Origin: FEN-1219 sp963817615
GTDB taxonomy: Bacteria > Pseudomonadota > Gammaproteobacteria > Steroidobacterales > Rariloculaceae
Direction of reading: 5' to 3'
Assembly (NCBI GenBank): GCA_963817615.1
Contig: CAWFPH010000003.1
Location: 1,922,001 to 1,986,000, forward strand
DNA length: 64,000 nucleotides
Shown here: piece by piece, positions 47,553-58,437 of the stretch
Numbering within the stretch: the stretch's first letter is position 1
Layout: each line of letters begins with the position of its first letter
Program-made: the position numbers and the translations under genes
Notes under the pieces: generated by a model
What the model was told of the DNA's origin: nothing
The model's input: only the letters and a program-made list of their open reading frames with translations
Database searches by the model: none

Positions 47553-48215
47553 TCAACGTTGGCGGAGCACGCGGGCGGGGTTGCCTACGGCGATCGCGTT
47601 CGGCGGAATGCTTCGCGACACCACGGCTCCCGCTCCGACCACCGCTCCGTCGCCAATGTGAACGCCGTCGAGCACGACCACCCCATATCCGAGCCATACA
47701 CCGCTGCCGATCTCGATTCCTCCCGCGCTCGTGACCGGCTGTTCCCTGATCGACCGATCCGGCGCGATGCCATGATTGAACGTATAGAAGGCGCAGCCCG
47801 CGGCGACCATCGTGTCGGCCCCGATCGTAAGCGGACTCTTGTATGCCACGATTTGACACCGCGGATGGATGAAGCTGTCCTCTCCGATCGTCACGCTACC
47901 GCCCTGCCCCGTCTCGATCACCGAGTCGCGCATGATGGCGGCGCGGGCCTTGAGGGTTACAGGCCCGCCGCCGGCACCCTGGTGAACCACGACTCGCTCC
48001 CCGATATAGCTTTGCGGCTCGAGTCGCAGGTCGAAATGACAGATGTCGGCGTCGGGATGAACGAACGGCCGTTCGGTGAGACGCGCGAGATACGTTCCGC
48101 CCACGTACCTCGGCGCAAACAGCGCAGCCATCCGAGCCGCGATCCGGCCCGCTCGGCTCAAACCCGCAAACCGGAGCCAGAATAGTTCCCACCGACGTAT
48201 CGCGTAGCGGCGCAT
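47553..48215 (-). CDS. left-handed beta-helix acyltransferase (WcaF/CysE-like)
   Basis: Intact, 220 residues. Hexapeptide repeats give a left-handed beta helix: SYIGERVVVHQGAGGGPVTL, AAIMRDSVIETGQGGSVTIG, SGVWLGYGVVVLDGVHIGDG and AVVGAGAVVSRSIPPNAIAV, ending GNPARVLRQR. The acceptor pocket HGIAPDRSIREQPVTS matches the maltose/galactoside O-acetyltransferase type. It O-acetylates a sugar using acetyl-CoA. Adjacent to the GT2 gene. Confidence 0.88.
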   Translation of the reverse strand: MRRYAIRRWELFWLRFAGLSRAGRIAARMAALFAPRYVGGTYLARLTERPFVHPDADICHFDLRLEPQSYIGERVVVHQGAGGGPVTLKARAAIMRDSVIETGQGGSVTIGEDSFIHPRCQIVAYKSPLTIGADTMVAAGCAFYTFNHGIAPDRSIREQPVTSAGGIEIGSGVWLGYGVVVLDGVHIGDGAVVGAGAVVSRSIPPNAIAVGNPARVLRQR

Positions 48216-48307
48216 CTCGCGTACTTTGACGTGACCTCAATTGGCAGCGGCGCGCCGCTGCATCGCATTGGACCCGGGCCGCCCGGGTGGCGAGAATCCC
48301 GACGCCG

Positions 48308-51300
48308 TTATATGCGCCGGCGCGCGACCAAGCAAGCGATCAGCAGCCCGAAAACGGTGAACGGATCGAACGCGCCGCCGCCGCCATCGTCCTCGACGAT
48401 GATCTCGCGCGTCGCGGTGGAGTTATTTCCGGAGGCATCGGAGACCGAATAGGTCATCGTGTAACGGCCCGGAACCTTCGTGTTCACCGACCCGGTGATG
48501 ACGATCTGTCCCGTGAGGTCGCCATCAACGGCGTCGCGCGCCGCTCGCGCCCGCCTCGACGTACGTCCAATTGACGCGGAGATTGACCGTTGAATGGTCG
48601 AGCAAGACGAGCAACGGCGGCTCCGTGTCGACGACGTTCACTGTTCGGGTCGCCGTGGCAGTGAGACCGGAGGAATCGGTTACGAAGTAGGTCTCGCGTG
48701 TAGGTTCCGAGCCGCCGGACGTCGATGTCGTAGGCCGCCCGCACCATGCCGGTCAAATCGCCGTCGATCGCATCGATTCGCGGTCGCGCCGGGATCGGCG
48801 TACGGGTGACCGCCCTCGATCGTGAGCGGGTTCGAGCCGTTGAGCGTCAGGACCGGCGGAGCGTCGGCGACGACCCGCACCGTCCTGGCCGCGGTCGCGA
48901 CGTTGCCCGAGGAGTCGGTCACGCGGTACATGACCGTATACGTTCCGACCGTCGTCGTATCGACCCCGTTGGTCACGACGATCTGAGCCGTCAGATCGCC
49001 GTCTTCCGGGTCTGTCGCGCTTGCACCGCGATCGACGTAGGCCGAACCGAGAGCGACGGTGGCTGGGTTCGCGCCGATCACGGTGATCACCGGCGGAGAC
49101 GTATCGAGGATTCGCAAGGCGAACGTGCTGCTGGCGGGTGTTTCGCCCGCCACTCCGGACGAGGCTCGAACCGTTACCGTATAGGGCGACCCGGCGCGGT
49201 CGGCTGCCGTCGGCGTGCCGCTGATTACGCCCGAAGCGGAGTCGATCGACAACGTAGGCGGCAAGCCGAGCGCGGTATAGGTCAGCGGATCGCCATCGAC
49301 ATCGACGAACGCCGTGGCGGCGTTGAGCATGTATGCGACGCCGGCCGTCGCGGTTTGGTCCGGAATCGGCGCAACGACCGCCGGCGAGTCGCTCTGAGGC
49401 GTGACCGTCACCGTGAAGCTCGCGTCGACGAACAGACCGTCGGTGTCTGTCGCCCGCACACGGATCACGCCCGCGCCGTTGCCGTTCGGCGCGAACGTCA
49501 GCGTCAGCGTGCCGTTCGCGACGGCCGTTCCGACCAGCGACGGATTCGTGTCGTCGACCACCGTGAACGTGAGCGCGCTGTCGGCATCCTCGAGATCGGC
49601 AAACGCCGGGTACAGCGGCACGTCGAACGGCGGCGCGTCCTCGTCGACGGTGACGTCGGTGAGACCGCTGGTAGTGGGATTGCCGTTCAAATGCAGGCGC
49701 CCGACGTCGTCCTTGTTCATCGTGAACAGATCGGGCGTGCCGCTGCCGTCGGCGTCGGCAAGGCCCAACCAGAGCGTATCGAGCGCGTCCGTCGAAATCG
49801 TCGTGCCGGCGACGAAGCCGCCGGCACCGTCGTTGAGGTACAGCACGTTGCGGCCGCCGCGATTGCCCGTGACGACGTCGACGTGGCCGTCGCCGTCGAC
49901 GTCGCCCACGGCGAGCCCGAACGTCTCGTCGGGGTCTTGCGTGAGGTCCACGCCGGTCGGGAATCCACCGGTGCCGTCGTTGTAGTAGACGTGGTCGCGC
50001 GCGTACTCGTCGTTGCCGCCCGCGGCGCTATTGCCGGTGATGATGTCGAGATCACCGTCGCCATCGACGTCTGCGAGCGCGATTTGCCGTGTGCCCCGAA
50101 TGTCCCCGAGCGACACGCCGCTCGCGAAACCGCCGTTGCCGTCGTTGAAGTAGATCCGGACCGGCAGACCGTAGTTGCCGACGACGATATCGGGAGCCCC
50201 GTCGCCGTTCACGTCGCCGATCGTCACGGCCCAAGACGGCTCGAAACCCGCGGTGTCGAGGTCGACGGCTGCCGGGAAGTTGCCGCTGCCGTCGTTCAGG
50301 TAGATTCGGTTCGGCCCGTCGCTGTTCGCAACGACCAGGTCGACGTGGCCGTCTCCATCCAGATCCGCGGCCGCGATCCCGCGCGTAACGTCAGTCTGTG
50401 GGCCGAAGTCGGTCCCCGCATCGAAGCGGCCCGTGCCGTCGTTCCGGTAGATGCGGTTACCGTCACCGCCGTTGCCTTCGACGATGTCGAGATCGCCGTC
50501 GCCGTCGACATCCACCAGCAGGATCGCGTTCGTCGAGCGCGCGGCGGTGACAGGCGTGCCTTCGGAAAACTTACCGGTTCCATCATTGAGGAAAAGCATG
50601 TTGGCAGCGAAGCGCTTGGCCTCCACCACGTCGATGTCGCCATCGCCATCGACGTCCCCGAGCGCCGCTCCGTACGTCTGGAGGTTATCCGCGGAGAACG
50701 TGCCGGACTGCGTGAACGTACCCACCGGATCGTTCGTGTAGCTGCGATTGACTCCGCCGTAGACGCCCTCGACCGCGTCGAGATCGAGGTCGGCGTCGAG
50801 GTCGATCAGTGCGACCGAGGAGGTGGACCCCGCATGCGAGCTCAGCGATCCTGCGGCCGTGAAGCCGCCGCTGCCGTCGGCCAGATACAGCGCGCTCTTC
50901 GGCCCGCTGGTGAAGGAGTCGCCGATGCCGAGCACAATGTCGGGCAACGAATCGCCGTTGAAGTCGCCCACGTCGACCGACGAGAAAAACGCGGCCCCGC
51001 CCGGCAAATCGACACCTGTGAACGTATTCGCCCCGGAGTTCAAAAAGTAGCGGGCCGACCGGTTCAAGCTGGCTTCGACGACGTCGAGATGCCCATCGCC
51101 GTCCAGATCGCGTACCGCGACGGCGACGGTATTCTCCGGGAACGTGTTGACGGGAATACCGGCGCCGAACCCGCCGGCGCCGTTGCCGAAATACAGCATG
51201 ATCGGTGCGCTGTAGTTGCCTTCGAGCAGATCGGCACGGCCATCGCCGTCGAAGTCGGCCAACACCACTGCGCGCGTGTCGAACGTATCGCTCGACACGG

Positions 51301-51901
51301 GCGTGAGGCTTTCGACGAAGGAACCCGTGCCGTCGTTCAGGAAGATCCGGTTGGTGTCGCCGCTCGTCGCAACGACGAGATCCACGTAGCCGTTGCCGTC
51401 GAGATCGGCCGCTGCGACGCCGCGCGCGTCCAGGCTGTCCGGCGATAGGTTTACGCCCGGATCGAAGGTGCCGTCGCCGTGCCCCTTGTAGATGCGGCTC
51501 GGGGAGCCGGAATTGACGACGACTAGATCCGCTTTCGAGTCGTTGTCGAGGTCGACGATTACGCCGCCCTGGCCGTTCGCGACATCGTCGGCATCGTTGC
51601 CAATCGCGCTGCGCTCGACGAGCCCGCCGCTGCCATCGTTGATGAAAACGCGGTTGAGCGCGCCCTCCTTCACTTCGACCACGTCGCGATCGCCGTCGCC
51701 ATCGACGTCGCCGACCACCAACCTGATCGTGAGCGCGCGATCCTCGCCGATCGTGACGGAGTCCTTGAACGGTTGGCCCGGCGCCTGCGCCGAGACGCCT
51801 TCGGCGAGCACGATCGCGATGATCAGTGCGAGCGGAACGCTCCAGCGCGCACGGTGAAGAGTCCGATCGTCCCGCTCGACTCGCCCGTTGTTGTTATACA
51901 T
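48308..51901 (-). CDS. FG-GAP/VCBS repeat surface protein with GlyGly-CTERM-like tail, frameshifted near 3' end
   Basis: ATG 51901 (MYNNNGRVERDDRTLHRARW) leads to a hydrophobic signal segment ending GVSAQA. About a dozen FG-GAP/VCBS repeats follow (DGDGDRDVVEVKEGALNRVF, DGDGHLDVVEASLNRSARYF, DGDGHVDVVTGNRGGRNVLY), each with calcium-binding DxDGDG loops. Then a cadherin-like domain, a He_PIG domain and DUF5011/HYR repeats (ANPATVALGSAYVDRGASAT, DPEDGDLTAQIVV). The continuous frame leaves the family near 48760; after two shifts (about 48745 and 48545) it reads VITGSVNTKVPGRYTMTYSV and ends DDGGGGAFDPFTVFG, then a hydrophobic run and ARRRI at 48308. That tail is a GlyGly-CTERM-like sorting signal. 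Confidence 0.78.
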
Positions 51902-52040
51902 ATCGGCCAATCCGCTGGCGATGAAGCTCGCCCCGAGTCGGGTCGGGGCTGCAGAGGGGCCAATCGTAAGCACTTCGCCTTCCTGGCGAAGTGACGAGTT
52001 AACGGATTCCGGGAAAAAAATAGCTTCTGTTAAAGCTCGA

Positions 52041-53159
52041 TCAGGCTTCCCGCCACGGGCCTCGTTTCCTCTGCGGGAACACGATGAAGCGTCGGCCTGC
52101 GAAGTTCAGGACGAGCCCGAGCGCAGCTGCGATCGATTTAGCGGCCCACGGCGCGGCGCCCGCGTCGTACAGACCGCTCGTCACGCCGAGGTCGAACAGT
52201 GCGACGACCGAGATCAGCGCCAGATACAACACGGTTTCCGTCGAAGCCGACCATTTCACTTGGCGTTCGAAGAGAAGCCACAGACACAGCCAGTAGTTCA
52301 CCGCGGCAGCCGTGAAGAAGGCAATGAGAACGGACGCCGTTATCCCGAGATCGGCGTGGAACAGAAGCAGGAACACGACCAGGTTGCTCAACGCAGCGGT
52401 GCCGCCGATCACGCAATAGACGAGGAACTGCAGGAACACCGGAGCGTGGCTCGCGTTGTACCGAATGATGCAGTAGAGCGCCCGAAACGCGTCTTTCAGG
52501 CCGATCTTCTTGCCTTCCTCGTAGGTGCGGCCCGAATACGAGATGCCCATCTCGTAGACCCGCACCCGCATGTCCGCGATCTGGGCCACAAGCTCGGGCT
52601 CGATGCCGAATCGATCCTCGTGTATCACGATTCGTTTCGCGACGTCGCGCGAAAAGACCTTATAGCAGCACTCCATGTCCGTGAGGTTCAGATCCGTGAA
52701 CATATTGGACAGAAGCGTCAGCAGCTTGTTGGCAACCGAGTGCCAAAAGTACAGCACGCGCCGCGTCGTGGAGGCGAGGAATCGAGACCCGAGCACCACG
52801 TCGGCACGCTGATCGAGAATAGGCTCGAGCATACGCCGCAGATCCTGCGGATCGTACTCGAGGTCCGCGTCCTGTATCGCGACCACGTCGCCGGTCGCAT
52901 GCGCGAAGCCCGTACGAACGGCCGCACCTTTGCCGCGGTTGCGCTCATGCTTGACAACAGTGATCTCGGGATAGCGCCGCGCCAATTCCAACGCGACCGC
53001 GTAGCTCTGGTCCCGCGAGCAGTCGTCCACGATCACGATCTGCAGCGCGATGTCGCCGCCGGCTATCCGCAGCACATGCTCAATGCAATGCGCGAGCGTC
53101 TTTTCTTCGTTGTAGCAAGGAATGAGAACGGACAGCAGCACGGACGGCCCTCCGAACAA
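52041..53159 (-). CDS. GT2 glycosyltransferase fused to a GtrA-type membrane domain
   Basis: Intact, 372 residues. The N-terminal ~245 residues are a dolichyl-phosphate-mannose-synthase-like GT2: LSVLIPCYNEEKTLAHCIEH, LQIVIVDDCSRDQSYAVALE, VAIQDADLEYDPQDLRRMLE (DxD), VVLGSRFLASTTRRVLYF. The C-terminal ~125 residues have four hydrophobic helices typical of GtrA (FLQFLVYCVIGGTAALSNLV, FAGRRFIVF). It would charge undecaprenyl phosphate with a sugar and help flip it. It ends next to the UXS and GT39-like genes, so it may supply the lipid-linked donor for the GT39 protein. Confidence 0.88.
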   Translation of the reverse strand: MFGGPSVLLSVLIPCYNEEKTLAHCIEHVLRIAGGDIALQIVIVDDCSRDQSYAVALELARRYPEITVVKHERNRGKGAAVRTGFAHATGDVVAIQDADLEYDPQDLRRMLEPILDQRADVVLGSRFLASTTRRVLYFWHSVANKLLTLLSNMFTDLNLTDMECCYKVFSRDVAKRIVIHEDRFGIEPELVAQIADMRVRVYEMGISYSGRTYEEGKKIGLKDAFRALYCIIRYNASHAPVFLQFLVYCVIGGTAALSNLVVFLLLFHADLGITASVLIAFFTAAAVNYWLCLWLLFERQVKWSASTETVLYLALISVVALFDLGVTSGLYDAGAAPWAAKSIAAALGLVLNFAGRRFIVFPQRKRGPWREA

Positions 53160-53164
53160 GTCCT

Positions 53165-54140
53165 TTACGCGGTGACGGCGCCGCCGGTCAGCAGCGTCTC
53201 GAAGTATTCGATCGTCTTCTTCAGGCCTTCACGAAGGGGCACCTTCGGCTGCCAGTCCAGGCGTTCCGCTGCGAGCGTGATGTCCGGGCGACGCTGCTTC
53301 GGGTCGTCCGCCGGTAAAGGATGCCGCTCGATCTTCGACTTTGAGCCCGTGAGGTCTATGACCTCCTCGGCGAGCTCGCGAATGGTGAACTCCGTCGGAT
53401 TGCCGAGATTGATAGGGCCCGGAAAATCATCGGCCAGCTCCATGAAGCTGACGAATGCCTCGATCAGGTCGCTGACGTAACAAAACGACCGCGTCTGAGA
53501 GCCGTCGCCGTATATCGTGATCGGGTCGCCGCGCAGAGCCTGGACGACGAAGCTCGAAACCACCCGCCCGTCGTTCGGGTGCATCCGCGGACCGTAGGTA
53601 TTGAAGATCCGCGCGACTTTGATTGGCAATCGATGCTGACGGTAATAGTCGAAGAACAGGGTCTCGGCGCAACGCTTGCCCTCGTCGTAGCACGATCGAG
53701 GCCCAATGGGATTTACGTGGCCCCAATACGCTCTCGGTCTGCGGATGAACTTCGGGATCACCGTAGACCTCGCTCGTCGACGCCTGGAAGATCGTGGCGC
53801 GCAGCCGCTTCGCGAGGCCGAGCATGTTGATCGCGCCGTGCACGCTGGTCTTCGTGGTCTGGACCGGATCGTGCTGGTAGTGAATGGGCGAAGCCGGACA
53901 GGCCAGGTTGTAGATCTGATCGACTTCGATGTAGAGCGGGAACGTCACGTCGTGCCGCATCAGCTCGAAGCGCGAATCGCCGACGAGATGATGGACATTC
54001 TGTTTCGAGCCGGTAAAGAAATTGTCGACGCAAACGACGTCCTTCCCCATCGCCACGAGGCGATCGCAAAGATGGCTGCCGAGAAAGCCCGCGCCGCCCG
54101 TCACGAGCACGCGGTCGTTGGTCCTGGGCTTAGTGTGCAT
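53165..54140 (-). CDS. UDP-glucuronate decarboxylase (UDP-xylose synthase), one frameshift
   Basis: ATG 54140. Rossmann motif DRVLVTGGAGFLGSHLCDRL, VCVDNFFTGSKQNVHHLVGD, YNLACPASPIHYQHDPVQTT, QASTSEVYGDPEVHPQTE; then one extra base near 53735 shifts the frame. Restored reading: YWGHVNPIGPRSCYDEGKRC with catalytic Y/K, VARIFNTYGPRMHPNDGRVV and TIYGDGSQTRSFCYVSDLIE. The repaired length of about 325 fits the family. It converts UDP-glucuronate, the product of the Ugd at 59035-60396, to UDP-xylose. Lies 6 nt from the GT2-GtrA gene and overlaps the GT39-like gene end. Confidence 0.82.
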
Positions 54141-55819
54141 CCGAGCTCCTTTGAGAATGCGGCACGTGGCCGACGGCCGGGCTGCATGACCACTTGCTCA
54201 GCGCTCCCGGCAACTCGAGCGGCGTAGTCTCCGGCGGGGGCTGCGGCAGCACGTCATCCATACCCTGCATGAGCTGCAGCGGCCCCGGCTTGACCCTGCC
54301 GTCGAAATCGTAGAGATACGCCGCCGCGCCGGGCGCGTGAACGGCGTCCAACTGCCGGCCGATCGTGTCCGCCAGAAACAACGTGAAGCGCTCCTCATCG
54401 GCGCCCGCCGCGTACCAGATATGCGAAAAAACGAGCCACGTCCTGCCGCAGCCCTCGAGCTTCGCGGCGTCCGCGAAATAGAACCGCCAGTCGAGGCGGG
54501 GTGATCTCCCGATGAGCGTTGGACGCGCTTCGAGCCCGTAGCTCGGCGCATACCAGCGATAGGCGTCCGCCGCCCCGTAATAGACGAAGACTCTGTCGGC
54601 CGGCATTGCGCGCTCTCGCAGGTGCTCGAGCACGGGCTTCAGCTCCTCACGCGCGAATGGAGGCGATTCAGCCGCCGCCGTGACGGTCGCGCGCGCCATC
54701 GGCCAGGCGAAAATCAGCGCCAACCCCGCCGCCACGATTTGTCGATAGCTGATGGCTTTCGTCCGGATCTCTGCAATACCCGCGGCGACGAGCAGTATGA
54801 AAACCGGTGCCGAGAACAAGAGCAGGCGCGGCACGATCGGATAGAGTCGGAACGTCGAGGCCGCCAGCAACACGATGGGCGGCAACGTCAGCAACCAGAA
54901 CCACACCGTGCGCCGCTGCCAAAAAGTGGTCAGCGCGATGAGCGCCATGACCATCGCCAGCTTCGTGGACTCGAATCCGGCCTCGTTGAAGAACATGGAG
55001 GCCGCGCCCCATAGACGCGTGGAGCCTCCCGAGAGTCGTCGGAACGATCGAGACGAAGGATCCCGCCCAGTAGTCGGTCATGTACGACAGCACCCGAGTA
55101 GCGCCGCCCACGGACAGACGATAATCGCCCAGGAAGCTGCCGAGCCACACTACGCTGAGGGCGGCCACTGCAGCGGCATGTCGGACCTGCCGAGCGAAGA
55201 CGAACTTGGCAAACAGAACGAGTCCGATTCCGGCAAGAACGAAAGTCACCGGGAAGGAGATCCAAGTGCCGATGCAACCCACCGCCAACAGCATCGCGGC
55301 GCTCGCCACCGTCGGACGGCTGACGTGATAGTGGGCCGCGAGCAGAGCCGCGGTCACGCACGCGACATCGACCTCGTAGGGTTTGAATTCGCCTGCGTAG
55401 TAGCTGAGCTGCGGCGCAAACGCGAACAACGCGACGGCGACGACGGTGCCGAATTCGTCGAGCACCCGACGCGCGAGCCGCCAGAAGAGCACCAGGGACA
55501 CGACGCTGGCGACGAACGGCAACAGCCGCAACGCCAAGTCGCTTTGCGCCAGATGAATGAACAGATATTTCGCGGCGACGAGAAAGCCGTAAGGCGCCAT
55601 TTGCTCGTTGCCGAGCGAGCCCGCCAGGTCGCCGAACGCTCGCGCACGAACGTTCGCGGCGAGCATCGACTCGTCCAGCCAAAGAGATCTGCTGCCGGCG
55701 AAGGTCGCGACGCGGACGAGAAGCCCCAGCGCAAGCACCACGAAGGTGGCAATGCGGACCGGCCGATGGCCGGCGTGCTCGAGCGCTGATTCCGTGCGCT
55801 CCAACGCGTTCGTGAACAT
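54130..55819 (-). CDS. GT39-like polytopic glycosyltransferase, one frameshift
   Basis: ATG 55819 (MFTNALERTESALEHAGHRP). First periplasmic loop: SRSLWLDESMLAANVRARAF (the acidic DE pair expected of GT39/ArnT folds), then NEQMAPYGFLVAAKYLFIHL and about ten transmembrane helices. Near 55010 one base shifts the frame into GGSTRLWGAASMFFNEAGFE, after which the C-terminal membrane helices and a soluble end (DRVFVYYGAADAYRWYAPSY) follow to 54130. Repaired length is about 563. Such proteins use a lipid-phosphate-linked sugar on the periplasmic side, consistent with the nearby GT2-GtrA. Confidence 0.72.
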
Positions 55820-56021
55820 CCTGCGTTCGACGCGGGGACGTACGCTCGGGCAGTGCCGACGCCGGCGATCTACCGGCTCGGACTCACGCTCGTTGCGTGA
55901 GCCATTCGTTGCCCGACGCGCGCCCACTTTCTCTTCTTGGTGCGCGTGAACGATCTATAAGCTAGCAGAAATTTCGGCGGCGGAATACGACCGGCTTCGC
56001 TCTGCGTCGAGACGCCGATGC

Positions 56022-57140
56022 CTACATCCGCTGCGGTTCGGCGGCTTTGCCGGCACCCGCCACCATCGCGCCGATCTCCCGCATCCGACATAGATTCACG
56101 GTGGCACTGCCGGCACCATGGATGCGATATCGTTCGCGAATCTTGCGCTCGGTCAACCGCTCGAGCCTCAGTGACCAGCGCGAGATTACGGGCCAGGCAA
56201 CCGCGCGCTTGCAGATCGAGAGTCGAACGCGGTCCGAGGCGCAGAACGCTAGCTCGGCAAACGACTGCTCGCCGCAGAGCTCCTGCAGGACGAACAGTAC
56301 GCTTCGGAGGCGAGCCGCGGCACCGATCGCGGCCGCACGGCTCAAGGCGTCCCGCCAATCGACCGCGTCACCGCAGCGCTCGATCAGTCGCCTCATGTCG
56401 TACAGGGGCCGCAGCGGCAAGAAGAACAGCGCGAAATTGCGGTCGACGATCTCCGTATGCAAAAACGACAACATCACCTCGTCGAGCGGAGCCGGCAGCA
56501 GGTAGCTCGCATCGTCTCGGTCCGTTTGCGCGGCGCGGGCCCACAGGTCCGCCGTCGGCAACGCCGGCTCGGCGTATGGCGGTACGGCGGCAAGGTGAAG
56601 CTCGATCGCGGCGGGCGCATCGGCTCGAACGAGCGGCGTGAGATGATGATGACCCGCGTGATCGAATGTTTCCTGGTCGTTCTCCGCGTAGCCGATCTCC
56701 CGCAACGCTCCGCAAGCTTCCGCCGCAGCCGCGACGGGCACGAGCAAGTCGATGTCCGCGAAGAACCGCTCTCCGGCATCCTCGTACAGCCCCGACATCA
56801 GATACGCGGCGCCCTTGATCGGCATCGGCCGAATACCGCGCCGATTCAATGCCCCGATGGCCTCGTAGACCTGCGCAAGCAACGACTCGTTACGAGCGGT
56901 ATTCAGCGCATAGAAACTGCTCAGATACGTTGCGACCGTGGCGGGTACCCGTGCCTCGAGCCCGCAGCGGGCGAGCGCCTTCCAAAAGGTCGCCGTTACG
57001 AGGTTCGCGTTCGCAAACGACAGCACGTCCGTCCAGAACGGCGACGCATGATCGGAGTCCCGGAGCTCGATCGAGCCTCCCTCGCGGCGGCCGAACAACA
57101 CGTCGACCAAGAGGCTCCAAGCCCGCATGCGCCCGTTCAT
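56022..57140 (-). CDS. uncharacterised nucleotidyltransferase-family protein (NTP_transf_5 type)
   Basis: Intact, 372 residues from ATG 57140, which overlaps the stop of the PqqD-kinase gene by four bases. Family hallmark: PMPIKGAAYLMSGLYEDAGE with the KG at about 108-109, then RFFADIDLLVPVAAA giving the DxD-like metal site (about 127-129). Further on: HHHLTPLVRADAPAAIELHL, DEVMLSFLHTEIVDRNFALF. These proteins belong to the pol-beta nucleotidyltransferase superfamily and are often coded beside HPr-kinase-like and PqqD proteins. Tight coupling with the kinase suggests one pathway modifying a peptide or glycan-linked target; the reaction is not established. Confidence 0.78.
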   Translation of the reverse strand: MNGRMRAWSLLVDVLFGRREGGSIELRDSDHASPFWTDVLSFANANLVTATFWKALARCGLEARVPATVATYLSSFYALNTARNESLLAQVYEAIGALNRRGIRPMPIKGAAYLMSGLYEDAGERFFADIDLLVPVAAAAEACGALREIGYAENDQETFDHAGHHHLTPLVRADAPAAIELHLAAVPPYAEPALPTADLWARAAQTDRDDASYLLPAPLDEVMLSFLHTEIVDRNFALFFLPLRPLYDMRRLIERCGDAVDWRDALSRAAAIGAAARLRSVLFVLQELCGEQSFAELAFCASDRVRLSICKRAVAWPVISRWSLRLERLTERKIRERYRIHGAGSATVNLCRMREIGAMVAGAGKAAEPQRM

Positions 57141-58369
57141 GGCAGGACGGCATCGAATTCGGCCAGAGCCTCGCCGAGATCGTCGAATCTCAGCTCGTAG
57201 CATGGAGTCTCGCGAAGCCACTCGACCAACGTTTCCACGGAGCCGCGACTAAGCGTCTGAGACTGATCGTAGCCGGCCTCGGTCATTCGCAGCAGCGCGT
57301 CGCTGCGCGCAATCTCGGAGAGACTCGCAGCGGTGCCCGCCTCGAACTTCGGAAACACGAGCGCGGCGATCTCCAGAGATTTCGCAGTCGACCGTTTGCC
57401 GCCTAGCGGCAGGTACTTGAGGCGCTTGCCGTCCGCGCGTCCGTGCTCGGGGATCGCCGCAAGCTCCGGCCAGAACGACTCGAGCGCCGGCCACGAGCCC
57501 GACTTGATGCCGATCAGCGAGGGCACGGGGCGAAGCCGGATCGGCGGCGCAAACAACAGCGCCAAGTCGTCGGTGCAATATTCGTAGCCGGCGGCCACCA
57601 GCGCGGCGGTCAACGTCGACTTGCCGCTGCCCGAAGCGGCGGGCATGACCACGCACTGCCCGCCGCGCGCGACGGCAGCCGCGTGCAGCGCCGCAAAGCA
57701 GTCGGACAACGCGTGGGTCAAGGTCAGCACCAGCCCATAGACCAGCGACGCGACCTCGGTTCGTTGGCTGCAACGGCCGACCACGCTGCCGTCGACGCAG
57801 GCAATCCATGCCTCGCCATCGAAATGAATAGCCGCCTCGGTGCAATCTGCGAGCTCGACCGAGTCGGGAACGACGGCATCGCCGAACAGCGAATCCACGG
57901 TCGACGCCAAGTCGTCGTCGCAGCGCAAGATCAGCGCCGAGTCGAGCAGACCCAGCACGCGCCTGGACCCTCGTTCGGCGCGGCCAACCGCTTCGCACGC
58001 TCGCTCGCCGCGATGGGCCGACGGACCCGGCGACTCGGCGCTCTCAGCCGACTCGAGCGCCTCTTCGTCGGACGCGGCGACGGGCAGGGGGTCGTCCTGA
58101 GCGAGCACCCAGCCGCAGCGGCGCCAGTCATCGAGCAGCGATTCGACGTCTGATCGAGCACGCGCCGCGGAGATGCTCGCCGCATCGGCCAGCTCGGCGA
58201 TCGTCTCCGAGGCGGAAGCACCTTGCTCGAAGAGCCGCCAAACGAACGCCGCGGATGCGTTGAGCGAAAACAACCGGCCGTCGGCCTCGTCGTAGAGAAC
58301 CAAGCCCGCCGAGTCCACGGCGTAGGTCCGAATCGAGCGACGGAATGTGACGCCTGGAAGCGAAGGCAC
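57137..58369 (-). CDS. PqqD-like (RRE) domain fused to an HPr-kinase-like domain
   Basis: Intact, 410 residues from GTG 58369, preceded by a GAGGCGGG box. Residues 1-90 are a PqqD fold (IRTYAVDSAGLVLYDEADGR, LFSLNASAAFVWRLFEQGAS), the domain that binds RiPP leader peptides. Residues about 180-400 are HPr-kinase-like: LHAAAV near 229, P-loop ASGSGKST (245-252), YCTDDLALLF near 265 and GKRLKYLPLGG. HPr-kinase homologues in lasso-peptide clusters phosphorylate a peptide Ser. Here the kinase is physically joined to a leader-binding domain and followed by a nucleotidyltransferase, so a peptide-tailoring role is inferred. The substrate may be the small protein just upstream. Confidence 0.82.
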   Translation of the reverse strand: MPSLPGVTFRRSIRTYAVDSAGLVLYDEADGRLFSLNASAAFVWRLFEQGASASETIAELADAASISAARARSDVESLLDDWRRCGWVLAQDDPLPVAASDEEALESAESAESPGPSAHRGERACEAVGRAERGSRRVLGLLDSALILRCDDDLASTVDSLFGDAVVPDSVELADCTEAAIHFDGEAWIACVDGSVVGRCSQRTEVASLVYGLVLTLTHALSDCFAALHAAAVARGGQCVVMPAASGSGKSTLTAALVAAGYEYCTDDLALLFAPPIRLRPVPSLIGIKSGSWPALESFWPELAAIPEHGRADGKRLKYLPLGGKRSTAKSLEIAALVFPKFEAGTAASLSEIARSDALLRMTEAGYDQSQTLSRGSVETLVEWLRETPCYELRFDDLGEALAEFDAVLP

Positions 58370-58437
58370 CGGCCCGCCTCAATGGTAAGCCAAGGAGGCC
58401 AAAGTAAAACGCCGCGGTTCGGACGCCCCGAAGGGCC

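Noticed and set aside
48746..51448. 900-residue open frame on the plus strand
   Set aside because: It is the antisense of the FG-GAP repeat gene; the sequence is low-complexity Arg/Val/Asp-rich with no family motif, produced by repetitive GC-rich codons.
51888..53480. 530-residue open frame on the plus strand
   Set aside because: Antisense of the GT2-GtrA gene and the start region of the FG-GAP gene; no domain, signal or ribosome-binding site.
58128..58437. long C-terminal extension of the small leader protein into the kinase gene
   Set aside because: The frame has no stop, but its residues overlap the kinase's conserved PqqD region in another frame and are Arg/Leu-rich, as expected for a shadow frame.
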